Below, piece after piece: positions 27,554 to 34,959 of a stretch of 64,000 nucleotides of DNA. Each line of letters begins with the position of its first letter. Within the stretch, counting starts at the first letter, position 1. The stretch is from UA16 sp905478895. GTDB taxonomy: Bacteria; Bacteroidota; Bacteroidia; Flavobacteriales_D; Sanyastnellaceae. Below the pieces are notes generated by a model. The model saw only the letters and a program-made list of their open reading frames with translations. It had not been told where the DNA came from and made no database searches. The translations under genes and the position numbers were made by a program. The DNA is taken from positions 1,550,001-1,614,000 of the forward strand of contig CALSQO010000001.1 in the NCBI GenBank assembly GCA_943788495.1, written 5' to 3'.

Positions 27554-28303
27554 ATGGCAATGATTGAAGAATTGGAACGCTCAGGCAATTGGTTATTCCG
27601 TGGACGCTCTTATTTCCCTCTGGTTCTCTATGTATTGATGGCTGTGGTCATTGGCTTGGGATGGGATCCGTTGTTTCAAACTTTCGATGTCGGCAGTGCT
27701 GTGGGGTGCATTGCCGTCTCCATGTTGGGTCAGGTCATCCGAGCCCTTACCATCGGATACACGCCCCGCGGAACATCCGGTCGCAACACCAAAGCAGGCC
27801 AAGTGGCAGAGGTTCTAAACACCCAAGGCATGTACAGCCTGGTGCGCCATCCACTCTATCTCGGTAATTTTTTCATGTGGCTGGGCATCATGATCTACGT
27901 TGGAAATGTGTGGTTCACTGTGGTATGTTGCCTGCTGTATTGGCTGTACTACGAGCGCATCATGTTTGCCGAGGAGGCCTTTTTGCGGGGAAAATTTGGC
28001 CAGGCTTATTTGGATTGGTCCGTGGACGTCCCCTCCTTCTGGCCCCGCAATCTCAAGTGGCAATCTCCTGATGTTCCATTCTCCATGCGCAATGTCTTGA
28101 AGCGAGAATACAATGGTTTTTTTGCCATTTTCCTGAGCCTAGCAATGGTATCTGTTGGCAAAACATACGTGCACGTCACCCAAGATTTAGCGGACATACT
28201 GCACCCTTTTTGGCAATACGCCCTCATCGGTTCCTTCGCAATCTTCTTCTTGCTCCGAAGTCTGAAGCGCTACAGCCGAGTGCTGCACGTCGAAGGTCGC
28301 TGA
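27554..28303 (+). CDS. Isoprenylcysteine carboxyl methyltransferase-like (ICMT/PEMT) membrane protein
   Basis: 249 residues with about five membrane helices. The conserved C-terminal catalytic block of this superfamily is present: YSLVRHPLYLGNFFMWLG (RHPxYxGN) and later YYERIMFAEEAFLRGKFGQAYLDW (the E-E-x-x-L-x-x-x-F-G-x-x-Y element). Such proteins use S-adenosylmethionine to methylate lipids or small lipophilic substrates; the substrate here is unknown. It starts 24 bases after the glycosyltransferase and is convergent with a cupin gene. Confidence 0.85.
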   Translation: MAMIEELERSGNWLFRGRSYFPLVLYVLMAVVIGLGWDPLFQTFDVGSAVGCIAVSMLGQVIRALTIGYTPRGTSGRNTKAGQVAEVLNTQGMYSLVRHPLYLGNFFMWLGIMIYVGNVWFTVVCCLLYWLYYERIMFAEEAFLRGKFGQAYLDWSVDVPSFWPRNLKWQSPDVPFSMRNVLKREYNGFFAIFLSLAMVSVGKTYVHVTQDLADILHPFWQYALIGSFAIFFLLRSLKRYSRVLHVEGR

Positions 28304-28335
28304 CTTTTGCGGCGGCAGCTCACCATCTTCTCAGT

Positions 28336-28695
28336 TCAGATGCGCTCAAACTTTTCCTGACGCAAAGGCGTTTCAACACCACCTGTGTGGTCCGTGCTGT
28401 GCGGTTCAAAGAGCATGATCCATGTTTCTTCGGTGGCCAGAGGTTTGTGCTCAACTCCACGCGGCACCACGATCATTTGACCCGGCAAAAGCACCTCAAT
28501 TTTGTCCCTAAAGTGCAATTCTAGCCGTCCCTTCACCACAAAAAACATCTCGTCCTCCTCATGGTGGGCATGCCACACAAAATCACCTTCAATTTTAGCA
28601 AGTTTGACATCCTGGCCATTCAGAGAGGCCACGATTCGGGGATTCCAGCGATCGGTGATTGCACCAAACTTCTCATTCAAATCAATGGGTTGCAT
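28336..28695 (-). CDS. Cupin domain protein
   Basis: 119 residues forming one small cupin barrel. Motif 1 is visible as WHAHHEEDEMFFVVKGRLEL (two His and a Glu as metal ligands) and motif 2 as PGQMIVVPRGVEHKPLA (final His). Cupins of this size bind a divalent metal and may be enzymes or sugar-binding proteins; no function can be assigned. It is convergent with the ICMT-like gene (33-base gap) and lies downstream of a small membrane-protein gene on the same strand. Confidence 0.88.
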   Translation of the reverse strand: MQPIDLNEKFGAITDRWNPRIVASLNGQDVKLAKIEGDFVWHAHHEEDEMFFVVKGRLELHFRDKIEVLLPGQMIVVPRGVEHKPLATEETWIMLFEPHSTDHTGGVETPLRQEKFERI

Positions 28696-28731
28696 CCCAC
28701 GAATATCCGCAAAAAACGTGAATCGACTCAG

Positions 28732-29223
28732 TCAGCGGAACACCAAAAACAGGAGGTCTGCAAGCAAAAGGACTTGGAGGACAAAGACCACAATGCCCAT
28801 TTCCATGGCCCCCTTGTAACGAGGCTCGAAAAACAGGGCTACCAAGGTCAAGAGCGGCAGTAGCGCTGCGGACAGCCATCGAAGGGAGTAATAAGACCTC
28901 GAACCGGTCGAAGGGATTCTGCACCAATTGACCTCATCGAATACCCATGAAACGGAATACACAATGGGCATCTCTGCTGCTGCCCGCTGCGCTACTTTTT
29001 CGGATACTGAAAACGCACGATGCGTGGTCGCCACAATATGCGAGTAATGGTGGCCCCTTGCGGCGTTGTTGTACTCTTGCAATTGCCTTTGACTGCGCAC
29101 AATTTTGTCATTCACTACGTTTCCAGGAAGTGCAAAATCCACAAGAATCAACAGGGCCGCGAGCACAACCACTGCATTCAAGAATGACGTTCTATTCAGT
29201 CCGTGTCCACTGGCGCGTTTCAC
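28732..29223 (-). CDS. Small membrane protein of unknown function
   Basis: 163 residues from a GTG at 29223. Hydrophobic segments are seen at FLNAVVVLAALLILVDFAL near the N terminus and a pair at the C terminus (LSAALLPLLTLVALFF and EMGIVVFVLQVLLLADLLFLVF). The region between is polar and would be periplasmic or cytoplasmic. I do not recognise a family. It lies 36 bases upstream of the cupin gene on the same strand and is divergent from the SRPBCC gene. Confidence 0.65.
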   Translation of the reverse strand: MKRASGHGLNRTSFLNAVVVLAALLILVDFALPGNVVNDKIVRSQRQLQEYNNAARGHHYSHIVATTHRAFSVSEKVAQRAAAEMPIVYSVSWVFDEVNWCRIPSTGSRSYYSLRWLSAALLPLLTLVALFFEPRYKGAMEMGIVVFVLQVLLLADLLFLVFR

Positions 29224-29335
29224 GCGTCAAAGATGACCACCGGAATACTGAAATTGCAAAAGTCTTACCAACAATAATCGACTTACTGCCTTGGAACCAT
29301 AATTTCGACTTCTCAAATTCAAAATACCAATCGTT

Positions 29336-29767
29336 ATGCATTCGATCCAACACCTACTCCACATTCAACACCCCATCGAGAAAGTCTTTCGAGCCATTAG
29401 CACGCCCGACGGCTTGTGCAGTTGGTATTCACGGACCGACGACTTTACGGCGAGCGAAGGGGCCACTTTCAAAATCTATTTCGGAGAAATGGGATTCCAA
29501 TTCGAGGTAGTCGAATTGATCGAAAATAAAAAGATCGCTTGGAAATGCGTGGAGGCTGCTATGCCGATTGAAGGCCACATCATGACCTATTCATTGGACG
29601 AAAATGATGGAAAAACGAGGGTGCGTTTCAATCACGAAGGCTTTGAAGCCGCTGACGATGCGATGGCCAATATGAATTTCAGCTCTGCCAAATACCTCGA
29701 AAGCCTTCGGCAGTTTTGCCAAACAGGAAATGGTGAAGCATTCGGAAGTGATCGCTACCGCATTTGA
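29336..29767 (+). CDS. SRPBCC (START/AHSA1-like) domain protein
   Basis: 143 residues. The N terminus HIQHPIEKVFRAISTPDGLCSWYS and the following FKIYFGEMGFQFEVVELIENKKIAWKC are typical of the AHSA1-like SRPBCC fold (a helix-grip fold with a hydrophobic cavity). Members range from Hsp90 co-chaperone-like proteins to lipid-binding proteins. The ligand is unknown. It lies just upstream of a DUF2892 gene on the same strand. Confidence 0.85.
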   Translation: MHSIQHLLHIQHPIEKVFRAISTPDGLCSWYSRTDDFTASEGATFKIYFGEMGFQFEVVELIENKKIAWKCVEAAMPIEGHIMTYSLDENDGKTRVRFNHEGFEAADDAMANMNFSSAKYLESLRQFCQTGNGEAFGSDRYRI

Positions 29768-29800
29768 GTGCTGCATCGAAAAAACCGTTACACGTTGAAA

Positions 29801-30010
29801 ATGAAGCTATTCTTAACGAATCAAAACAAGGCCGAGCGAATCATTCGATTGATCATCTCCCTTTTCCTCTTGCCCTCTTTCTTCATTCCCGAGCCATCCT
29901 GGTATTCCACGCTCGTGGGCTCTGTTGGTGCTATTCTTCTGTTCAATGCGCTAGTGGGAACGTGCTTTATCTATCGCCTGTTTGGAGCCAACACATGCAA
30001 GGTGGATTGA
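29801..30010 (+). CDS. DUF2892 family small membrane protein
   Basis: 69 residues from the ATG at 29801 (a GTG at 29768 would add 11 residues). The start KAERIIRLIISLFLLPSFF and the second helix LVGSVGAILLFNALVGTCFIYRLFG match DUF2892, a two-helix inner-membrane domain often linked to rhodanese proteins (YgaP-type). The GTCFIYRLFG...C ending is characteristic. It is followed by a strong bidirectional terminator. Confidence 0.82.
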   Translation: MKLFLTNQNKAERIIRLIISLFLLPSFFIPEPSWYSTLVGSVGAILLFNALVGTCFIYRLFGANTCKVD

Positions 30011-30011
30011 A

Positions 30012-30046
30012 ACAAAAAACGGCGTGCCGCAGTGGCACGCCGTTGT
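30012..30046. terminator. Bidirectional terminator between the DUF2892 gene and tRNA-Ala
   Basis: An 11-bp perfect stem AACGGCGTGCC / GGCACGCCGTT (30018-30028 and 30034-30044) with loop GCAGT. An A-run precedes it on the plus strand, which becomes a T-run after the hairpin on the minus strand. It serves best as the terminator of the minus-strand tRNA-Ala transcript and can also stop the plus-strand unit. Confidence 0.85.
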
Positions 30047-30056
30047 TCGATATGGG

Positions 30057-30131
<75 letters not shown>

Positions 30132-30155
30132 TCTTCGCCTCCTTCGAAGCGTTTG

Positions 30156-30187
30156 CAAATATATGCTGAATTGCTTGATGAGCCAAA
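30156..30187 (-). promoter_or_regulatory. Bacteroidota consensus promoter of tRNA-Ala
   Basis: On the minus strand a perfect -33 TTTG (30187-30184) and a perfect -7 TATATTTG (30163-30156) are separated by 20 bases. Transcription would begin about 20 bases before the mature tRNA. This is the best match to the phylum consensus in the window. Confidence 0.65.
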
Positions 30188-30250
30188 GAATTCAATCCAT
30201 TGACTGCGTGGCAGTTCATCCGGTTAAACCGATGTATTATTGCCCATGCA

Positions 30251-30694
30251 TTATCTCCACAGCATACATTGATTGTACGCCTTGACTCCGAGATTAAGCT
30301 CTTGGTCTATCCGATTCTTACGACCTGAAATGATTGTTTCCATGGCACCTCCTGCAATACCCGTTGCGATGCCAAGCACCAATTCATCACGTTCGATCGC
30401 CAAAATGCTCACGACGACTTCAGTGATTCCAACGTTCAACAACACAGCATTCCATCGGCGCATTTTACGCGCTTTTGCAAAATGATCTCCCGCTACGGGA
30501 CAGACAGAATGGGTAATTTGAAATGCCTTGGCAGGTCTGAAGCTCTCTCCTTCCAACTCCACCTTGTGCCGTTTACCGCGGATCATCAATTCTTGAGCTT
30601 CCAGCTGGAACGAAGAAAAACTCAACACCACCGCAACGACAGCGAGTTGAAATTCGTTTTTTCCAGGTCTGAAAAATTGATGAGACAACGGCAT
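30251..30694 (-). CDS. Exported hypothetical protein
   Basis: 147 residues from the ATG at 30694 (MPLSHQFF), which overlaps the stop of the preceding gene as TGATG. A signal peptide-like segment (LAVVAVVLSFSSFQLEAQ) is followed by a basic stretch (LMIRGKRHKVELEGESF) and a glycine-rich hydrophobic helix (LVLGIATGIAGGAMETIISG). The family is not recognised. The TGATG overlap with the upstream lipoprotein gene suggests coupled translation. The longer ORF upstream on this frame is a shadow of that gene. Confidence 0.6.
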   Translation of the reverse strand: MPLSHQFFRPGKNEFQLAVVAVVLSFSSFQLEAQELMIRGKRHKVELEGESFRPAKAFQITHSVCPVAGDHFAKARKMRRWNAVLLNVGITEVVVSILAIERDELVLGIATGIAGGAMETIISGRKNRIDQELNLGVKAYNQCMLWR

Positions 30695-31266
30695 CAGGGA
30701 GCAACGATTAGAGGTAGTGCAATGAGTGAATCGAGTGCACTCGCGTAACACTGAAGCGCATTGTAACCAACCAAACGGGCTCGGCCGTTCAATGCGACGC
30801 CATGCAACGCATATGTTTCGACCGGCAATGCCATACTCCCGCCACTCGAAGGCCCGTAGAACATTCGCAAGCCACTGAACATCAAGTGCCCTTTTTTCTG
30901 CATTGGACGAAATCGCACCGGTACCACAACCGAGTCTACCCAAAGCTCCCATTGGTTGATGGATTCAATGGCATTCAACCAAGCATCGCCTTCCGCCGCG
31001 GAAATCTCCATCTCCAATCGATAGGCCCGCTGTTTTCGCACATTGGACTCCACGCCAGGCAAGACGTCTTGCTGCGTAGCAGAAACAGATACAAACGGAG
31101 CCACTTGGCAATTTGAGAATCGAGCAGCTGTTTCGGCCACAGCCAATGGTTTCGATGCCTCGCAGGCGGTGAGCAAGATGCTCGTGACAACCACCAGGGA
31201 CAATCGAGTCGAAAGATTAACCGCACGAAGGAGCCGCAGTCGTTGGTAAGATTTCAATGTCTTCAT
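30694..31266 (-). CDS. Hypothetical lipoprotein
   Basis: 190 residues from the ATG at 31266. The lipoprotein signal is SLVVVTSILLTAC, with the acylated Cys near residue 35. The remainder is beta-rich (YRLEMEISAAEGDAWLNAIESI, YALHGVALNGRARLVGYNAL) with no recognised domain. It overlaps the frame-broken T9SS gene upstream by about 50 bases and the next gene by one base. It is probably an outer-membrane-associated protein. Confidence 0.65.
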   Translation of the reverse strand: MKTLKSYQRLRLLRAVNLSTRLSLVVVTSILLTACEASKPLAVAETAARFSNCQVAPFVSVSATQQDVLPGVESNVRKQRAYRLEMEISAAEGDAWLNAIESINQWELWVDSVVVPVRFRPMQKKGHLMFSGLRMFYGPSSGGSMALPVETYALHGVALNGRARLVGYNALQCYASALDSLIALPLIVAP

Positions 31267-31786
31267 GGTCGATGAGTTTGCAAGATGGATGCCAAGATTG
31301 GAAACGGCACGAATTACCGGCCCCGAGATTCAACGAACCACATTCAGTTTCAATGCCGCGCATGGTAATCGTGTTGTCGGAATTGGAAGGCACCAGCCAA
31401 AGCATGCCCACTGGCCAGTGCGAAGCATCGACCCTACTCCCTTGTCCTTCGGCTACTTTCCGCCCCCAACCATCAAAGACAGTCCAGCGCTGTCCCAATC
31501 GGTATCCGCGAATTTCAAACAACGCCGAAACCGGATTGGGAAAGACTTGCCAGCCCGCATTCGCTTGGATTGCATCCGCTTCAATGGAAAGCGTTGTTTC
31601 CAAGATATTTGCCTCCACATTCCCCCAATAATCCCCGATGAGATGCATCGGGAAATTGGAGCAAATACACATCATCACGGCCGTTTGAATAACCATCCGT
31701 GCGGCCAAGCACCCAAAACCGTTCTGAGGCGTCGCAGAGCATGCTCGCCGGTCGTTCATCCCAAGGCGTCCCGAACGTGGGGCCAC
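31217..31786 (-). pseudogene. C-terminal fragment (sorting domain) of a frame-broken T9SS protein
   Basis: This frame carries the T9SS sorting domain WQVFPNPVSALFEIRGYRLG and VFDGWGRKVAEG, but only from about codon 52 onward. Its first 50 codons are out-of-frame reading of the larger ORF. The junction is at CCCC on the plus strand (31633-31636; GGGG in the gene): removing one G joins the upstream reading QFPDASHR to DYWGNVEANILETTLSIEAD. The two ORFs are therefore one gene. The 3' end overlaps the next gene by 50 bases, so the true C terminus may be earlier. Confidence 0.7.
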
Positions 31787-32781
31787 CCTGCCAAGCTCCG
31801 TTCTGCGCAGACCACCGTGAGAAGAGCAATTCTTCTCCCCCCAAACCCAAGCCTTCTGTCATGGAAATGGTCGCAAAATCTTCTGCAGTGTACCACTGCA
31901 AATCAACGGCTTCCACATCCACTCCTGAGCCGGGGATTTTCTCCAACAATGTGTCTCCCGACAGGCTTAGGCAAACAAATGCCAGTCGGATTCCATCCGC
32001 AGTTTCCACATTCATCAACCCGGCAACGGTCGTATCCCGCGCATCCAATGCAACCGAAGACGTGGGTTCATCCCACACGCTCGAATACGTCCAAGTTGTC
32101 TCTCCCGAGATCAGGTCATACGCGGTGAACGAAGCACGCTGTTCCGCTTCGAGAGTGGCGCTTACCAACAAGGTATCCCCCACGATCATGGCATCGGTTA
32201 CAACTTCTTCTTGTTCGGTTCCCCACGCTGCCGCATCGGAGAGCATCCAATTCTCGTTTGCCCAAACATGGCGCGTCCACTGCACGTCTCCCGAACCGGA
32301 TGCGTAGGTCGTGCCCACCGACCAAAGCTCTCCGGACCGGTCGAAACAGCGCAATGGGAGGTCCCAAGCTGCTGTGCCCCACGACAGGCTGCTCTGGGGC
32401 GTTCCATCCGGCGCCAATGTTTGCCAGTGCCAATCGTATCCATCCGCGGCGCTTGCATACCGCATGCTCAAGACAGTAATGCGTCCGTCCTCATGTTCAA
32501 CCGCATCCACCGGTTGCAACAAGGGCGAATCACTCACTGTCGATTCCCACACGACGTGGGCATTGGAGTCAATCCGCTGAACCCATGCCTGCTGGTTGGT
32601 TGGTCGACGTGCTGTTGGTGGAACTCAAGCTGAGCAAATCTCCGTCCGCGAGCTGAATCAGGCGCACGCCTCGGTCATCTTGCTGGCCGCCCCAAATGCG
32701 CACCTCCACTGTATCGACCTGGGCCAGGTGCTGAGAGGCACACCGAACAAGCCAGCAATGCCACAAGACACTGCATCCCAC
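31581..32781 (-). pseudogene. N-terminal and central part of a frame-broken T9SS secreted protein
   Basis: The central ORF (32552-31581) encodes a repeated beta-propeller-like region (SGELWSVGTTYASGSGDV, ERFWVLGRTDGYSNGRDDVYLLQF). The last of these is a WD/SBBP-type Bacteroidota pattern seen before T9SS tails. The N terminus lies in another frame (32781-32569, GTG start, MGCSVLWHCWLVRCASQHLAQ). The frames join at 32593-32604, where the gene reads ACCAACCAACC: removing one base (or one CAAC) gives the continuous reading STSTNQ...AWVQRIDSNAHVVWES. With the second break at 31633-31636 the whole gene spans 32781-31217. It follows kdsA on the same strand. Confidence 0.7.
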
Positions 32782-32834
32782 CCAATGAAATTCGGCGACA
32801 AGCCGTTCGTGGATTGCCCGAATTCATCATGCGA

Positions 32835-33680
32835 TCAATTTTGAACGGCCTCATGAACCCGTTTCAATTGCTTCAACAAATCATACAACCGATTCAGAGG
32901 AAGCATATTGGCGCCATCCGAAAGCGCTGAAGCGGGATCTGGATGCGTCTCAATGAACACGCCGTTTGCCCCTGCAGCGACAGCGGCTTTGCCAACCGTT
33001 GCGATCAACCCGGGTTTGCCGCCGGTCACGCCGGAAGGTTGATTGGGCTGTTGCAAGCTGTGGGTAATGTCAGCGATGACGGGACCAAACTGGCGCATGA
33101 CAGGGAACCCGCGCATGTCAACCACCATGTCCTGGTAGCCCAACATGGTGCCGCGCTCGGTCAGCCAGGCCTTCGAATTTCCAGATTCGTGGATCTTTCG
33201 GATCGCATGTTCCATCGCCTCAGGCGCCAAGAATTGTCCCTTCTTCACATTGACAACCTTTCCTGTTTTGGCCGCTGCCACCAGCAAATCGGTTTGACGG
33301 CACAGGAAGGCTGGAATTTGCAGAACATCGACACAATCCGCCGCCATGGCCGCTTCATCCGCTGCGTGGATATCCGTCGTCGTCCGGATGCCCATCCGCT
33401 GTCCAATGGACTGCAAAATGGCCAAGGCTTTTTCATCACCAATGCCCGTAAAGCTATCCAAACGCGAACGATTGGCTTTTCGATAAGATCCTTTGAAAAT
33501 GAATGGCAAATCCAACGCTGTGCAGGCTTCTGCTACCCCGTCTGCCACGCGATTGGCAATTTCTTCGCCTTCGATCGCGCAAGGCCCTGCAATGATCTGC
33601 AGCTTATTTCCTGCCGTCCAACCCGTCGTTTGCGAAGGTTGCTCCATCCACTTTTCAGAACCGTGCGGTTGATTTGCCAT
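32835..33680 (-). CDS. kdsA: 3-deoxy-8-phosphooctulonate (Kdo-8-P) synthase
   Basis: 281 residues. It condenses phosphoenolpyruvate with arabinose-5-phosphate to make Kdo-8-phosphate for the lipopolysaccharide inner core. Diagnostic blocks: LQIIAGPCAIEG, PFIFKGSYRKANRSR, TTTDIH, LQIPAFLCRQTDLL, VNVKKGQFLAPEAM, TERGTMLGYQDMVVDMR and GVFIETHPDPASALSDG. The residue pair around the first block (GPCA) has a cysteine in the position typical of metal-dependent enzymes. It lies among envelope genes, 36 bases after the frame-broken outer-membrane gene. Confidence 0.97.
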   Translation of the reverse strand: MANQPHGSEKWMEQPSQTTGWTAGNKLQIIAGPCAIEGEEIANRVADGVAEACTALDLPFIFKGSYRKANRSRLDSFTGIGDEKALAILQSIGQRMGIRTTTDIHAADEAAMAADCVDVLQIPAFLCRQTDLLVAAAKTGKVVNVKKGQFLAPEAMEHAIRKIHESGNSKAWLTERGTMLGYQDMVVDMRGFPVMRQFGPVIADITHSLQQPNQPSGVTGGKPGLIATVGKAAVAAGANGVFIETHPDPASALSDGANMLPLNRLYDLLKQLKRVHEAVQN

Positions 33681-33716
33681 GCCGCTAAGTTCGGAACTGC
33701 GCAGCGAATTGCCACA

Positions 33717-34340
33717 TCAGAGGGACTCGTATCGCAAAGTGACGCCACGGCCATAAGCGGAATCACTTCCCCAGCCCCACGGATCTTCCACATAAATCAT
33801 GATTGCACGCTCGTTGGGCATCCGCCAACGGGCCCAAGCTGCAGGACGCACGCGGCCCCAACCACCGGCGATGACTTGAACACCCGCTTGCCAGTGCTTT
33901 CCGAATGCTCGGCGCAAGCCCGAAATGGCACGGGGCAAGGGCATCCACTCTCCCACTTGCACTTGTACATCCCATCCTGTGCGGGGCGAGAGGGGGTATT
34001 CAAAGCTCAAGTCCAATCGACCCGGCAAGCGTTGCAAATCCACACCGGACGAGTCCGCGGTATACAACCCTTCCGCGAACCCCTCCTCTTGCAACGAGGC
34101 GATCGACCATCCCGCTCCCGATAATGGCAATCCCGAGGTCTCCAGGACGGTGTCCACGGCAAATCGCAGCGGATTGGGCGATATCACCGCGCCAAAATTG
34201 CGCAGTTGCACATGGAATGCAAACGGCGCCTCTTCTCGGAGAAAATGCCACTCCGCATTAAGCGCCAGACCCCAGGCCGCTTTTCGACTCAGTCGTACGC
34301 TTTGCGCGCATCGACGCGAACATATCGTCAACGTCTTCAT
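33717..34340 (-). CDS. C-terminal fragment of a DUF5723-like outer-membrane protein (frame broken)
   Basis: From about codon 20 this ORF continues the protein encoded by the next ORF upstream. Reading AAWGLALNAEWHFLREEAPFAF, it shows alternating beta strands of an outer-membrane barrel (FHVQLRNFGAVISPNP, GRLDLSFEYPLSPRTGWDVQV) ending in YGRGVTLRYESL, with a polar-aromatic final strand. Its own first 20 codons are out-of-frame reading. Together with the N-terminal part it makes about 414 codons, a normal size for the DUF5723-type barrels of Bacteroidota. The family call is by layout and is only moderately sure. Confidence 0.6.
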   Translation of the reverse strand: MKTLTICSRRCAQSVRLSRKAAWGLALNAEWHFLREEAPFAFHVQLRNFGAVISPNPLRFAVDTVLETSGLPLSGAGWSIASLQEEGFAEGLYTADSSGVDLQRLPGRLDLSFEYPLSPRTGWDVQVQVGEWMPLPRAISGLRRAFGKHWQAGVQVIAGGWGRVRPAAWARWRMPNERAIMIYVEDPWGWGSDSAYGRGVTLRYESL

Positions 34341-34959
34341 TCACATAAAAATACCCCGTTTCAATCAAGGCTTCATATTGAAACGGACGATACACCAAAC
34401 CCAATTCCACGCGATTTTGATGCCTTCCTTCGATGCCCACTGCAGCGTTCAGCCAAGCGGAGCTTCGCGCACGTGTGCCGTCCAAAACGTCCCAACGTCC
34501 CAAATGCCCCGCATTGCCTGTAAGGACGAGGTCATACATCTCAGGCGTCCATCGTGAATCACCAATCCAGCGCGCTTGCACGGAACCGCAGAGGCGCCAA
34601 TTCGTTTCCTTCCACATTTGCCGGGAGCGAGCGTGCAACTGAAAGCCGGAAGAAAATCCAAAGCTTCCCATATCGCCTCCTTGTATTTCCCTCGCCGCGT
34701 CCACCAAATTTCGATCGATGTTGCCCCCGCGAACAAGCAACTGCCCCAATTGATGATCCATTGTATTGGAACGATGTTGGCCCCACATCGTCAGGGACCA
34801 AGGCAAGAAGCGCGAAGTGTCTCGTGGTTCCGAAGCCAACAACGTGGAATCAACCAACGACTTCGGATGAAGGCTTGCGCACGCCAGCGGCATGGATAGC
34901 CCCGCCAAAAGGAGGAAGCAAATAAGTTTCGCCGCAGCGGATGAGCCGTTCACGTTCAT
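34258..34959 (-). CDS. N-terminal fragment of a DUF5723-like outer-membrane protein (frame broken)
   Basis: A signal peptide (LICFLLLAGLSMPLACA) is followed by beta-strand-rich sequence (FSSGFQLHARSRQMW, YDLVLTGNAGHLGRWDVLDG, AAVGIEGRHQNRVELGLVYR). The ORF ends early at 34258 after SKSGLGSGA. The break is at TTTT on the plus strand (34281-34284; AAAA in the gene): with one A fewer, the reading goes TTESKAAWGLALNAEW into the downstream frame. The start overlaps the upstream lipoprotein gene by 4 bases (ATGA), so the two are probably coupled and may act together in the outer membrane. Confidence 0.62.
   Translation of the reverse strand: MNVNGSSAAAKLICFLLLAGLSMPLACASLHPKSLVDSTLLASEPRDTSRFLPWSLTMWGQHRSNTMDHQLGQLLVRGGNIDRNLVDAAREIQGGDMGSFGFSSGFQLHARSRQMWKETNWRLCGSVQARWIGDSRWTPEMYDLVLTGNAGHLGRWDVLDGTRARSSAWLNAAVGIEGRHQNRVELGLVYRPFQYEALIETGYFYVNEDVDDMFASMRAKRTTESKSGLGSGA

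Noticed and set aside
30695..30952. N-terminal extension of the ORF ending at 30251
   Set aside because: The extension is a second-frame reading of the lipoprotein gene 30694-31266; the real start is the ATG at 30694 in a TGATG overlap.
32943..34124. 393-codon plus-strand ORF opposite kdsA and the barrel gene
   Set aside because: It lies antisense to kdsA, an unmistakable gene, and has no recognisable domain or start context.
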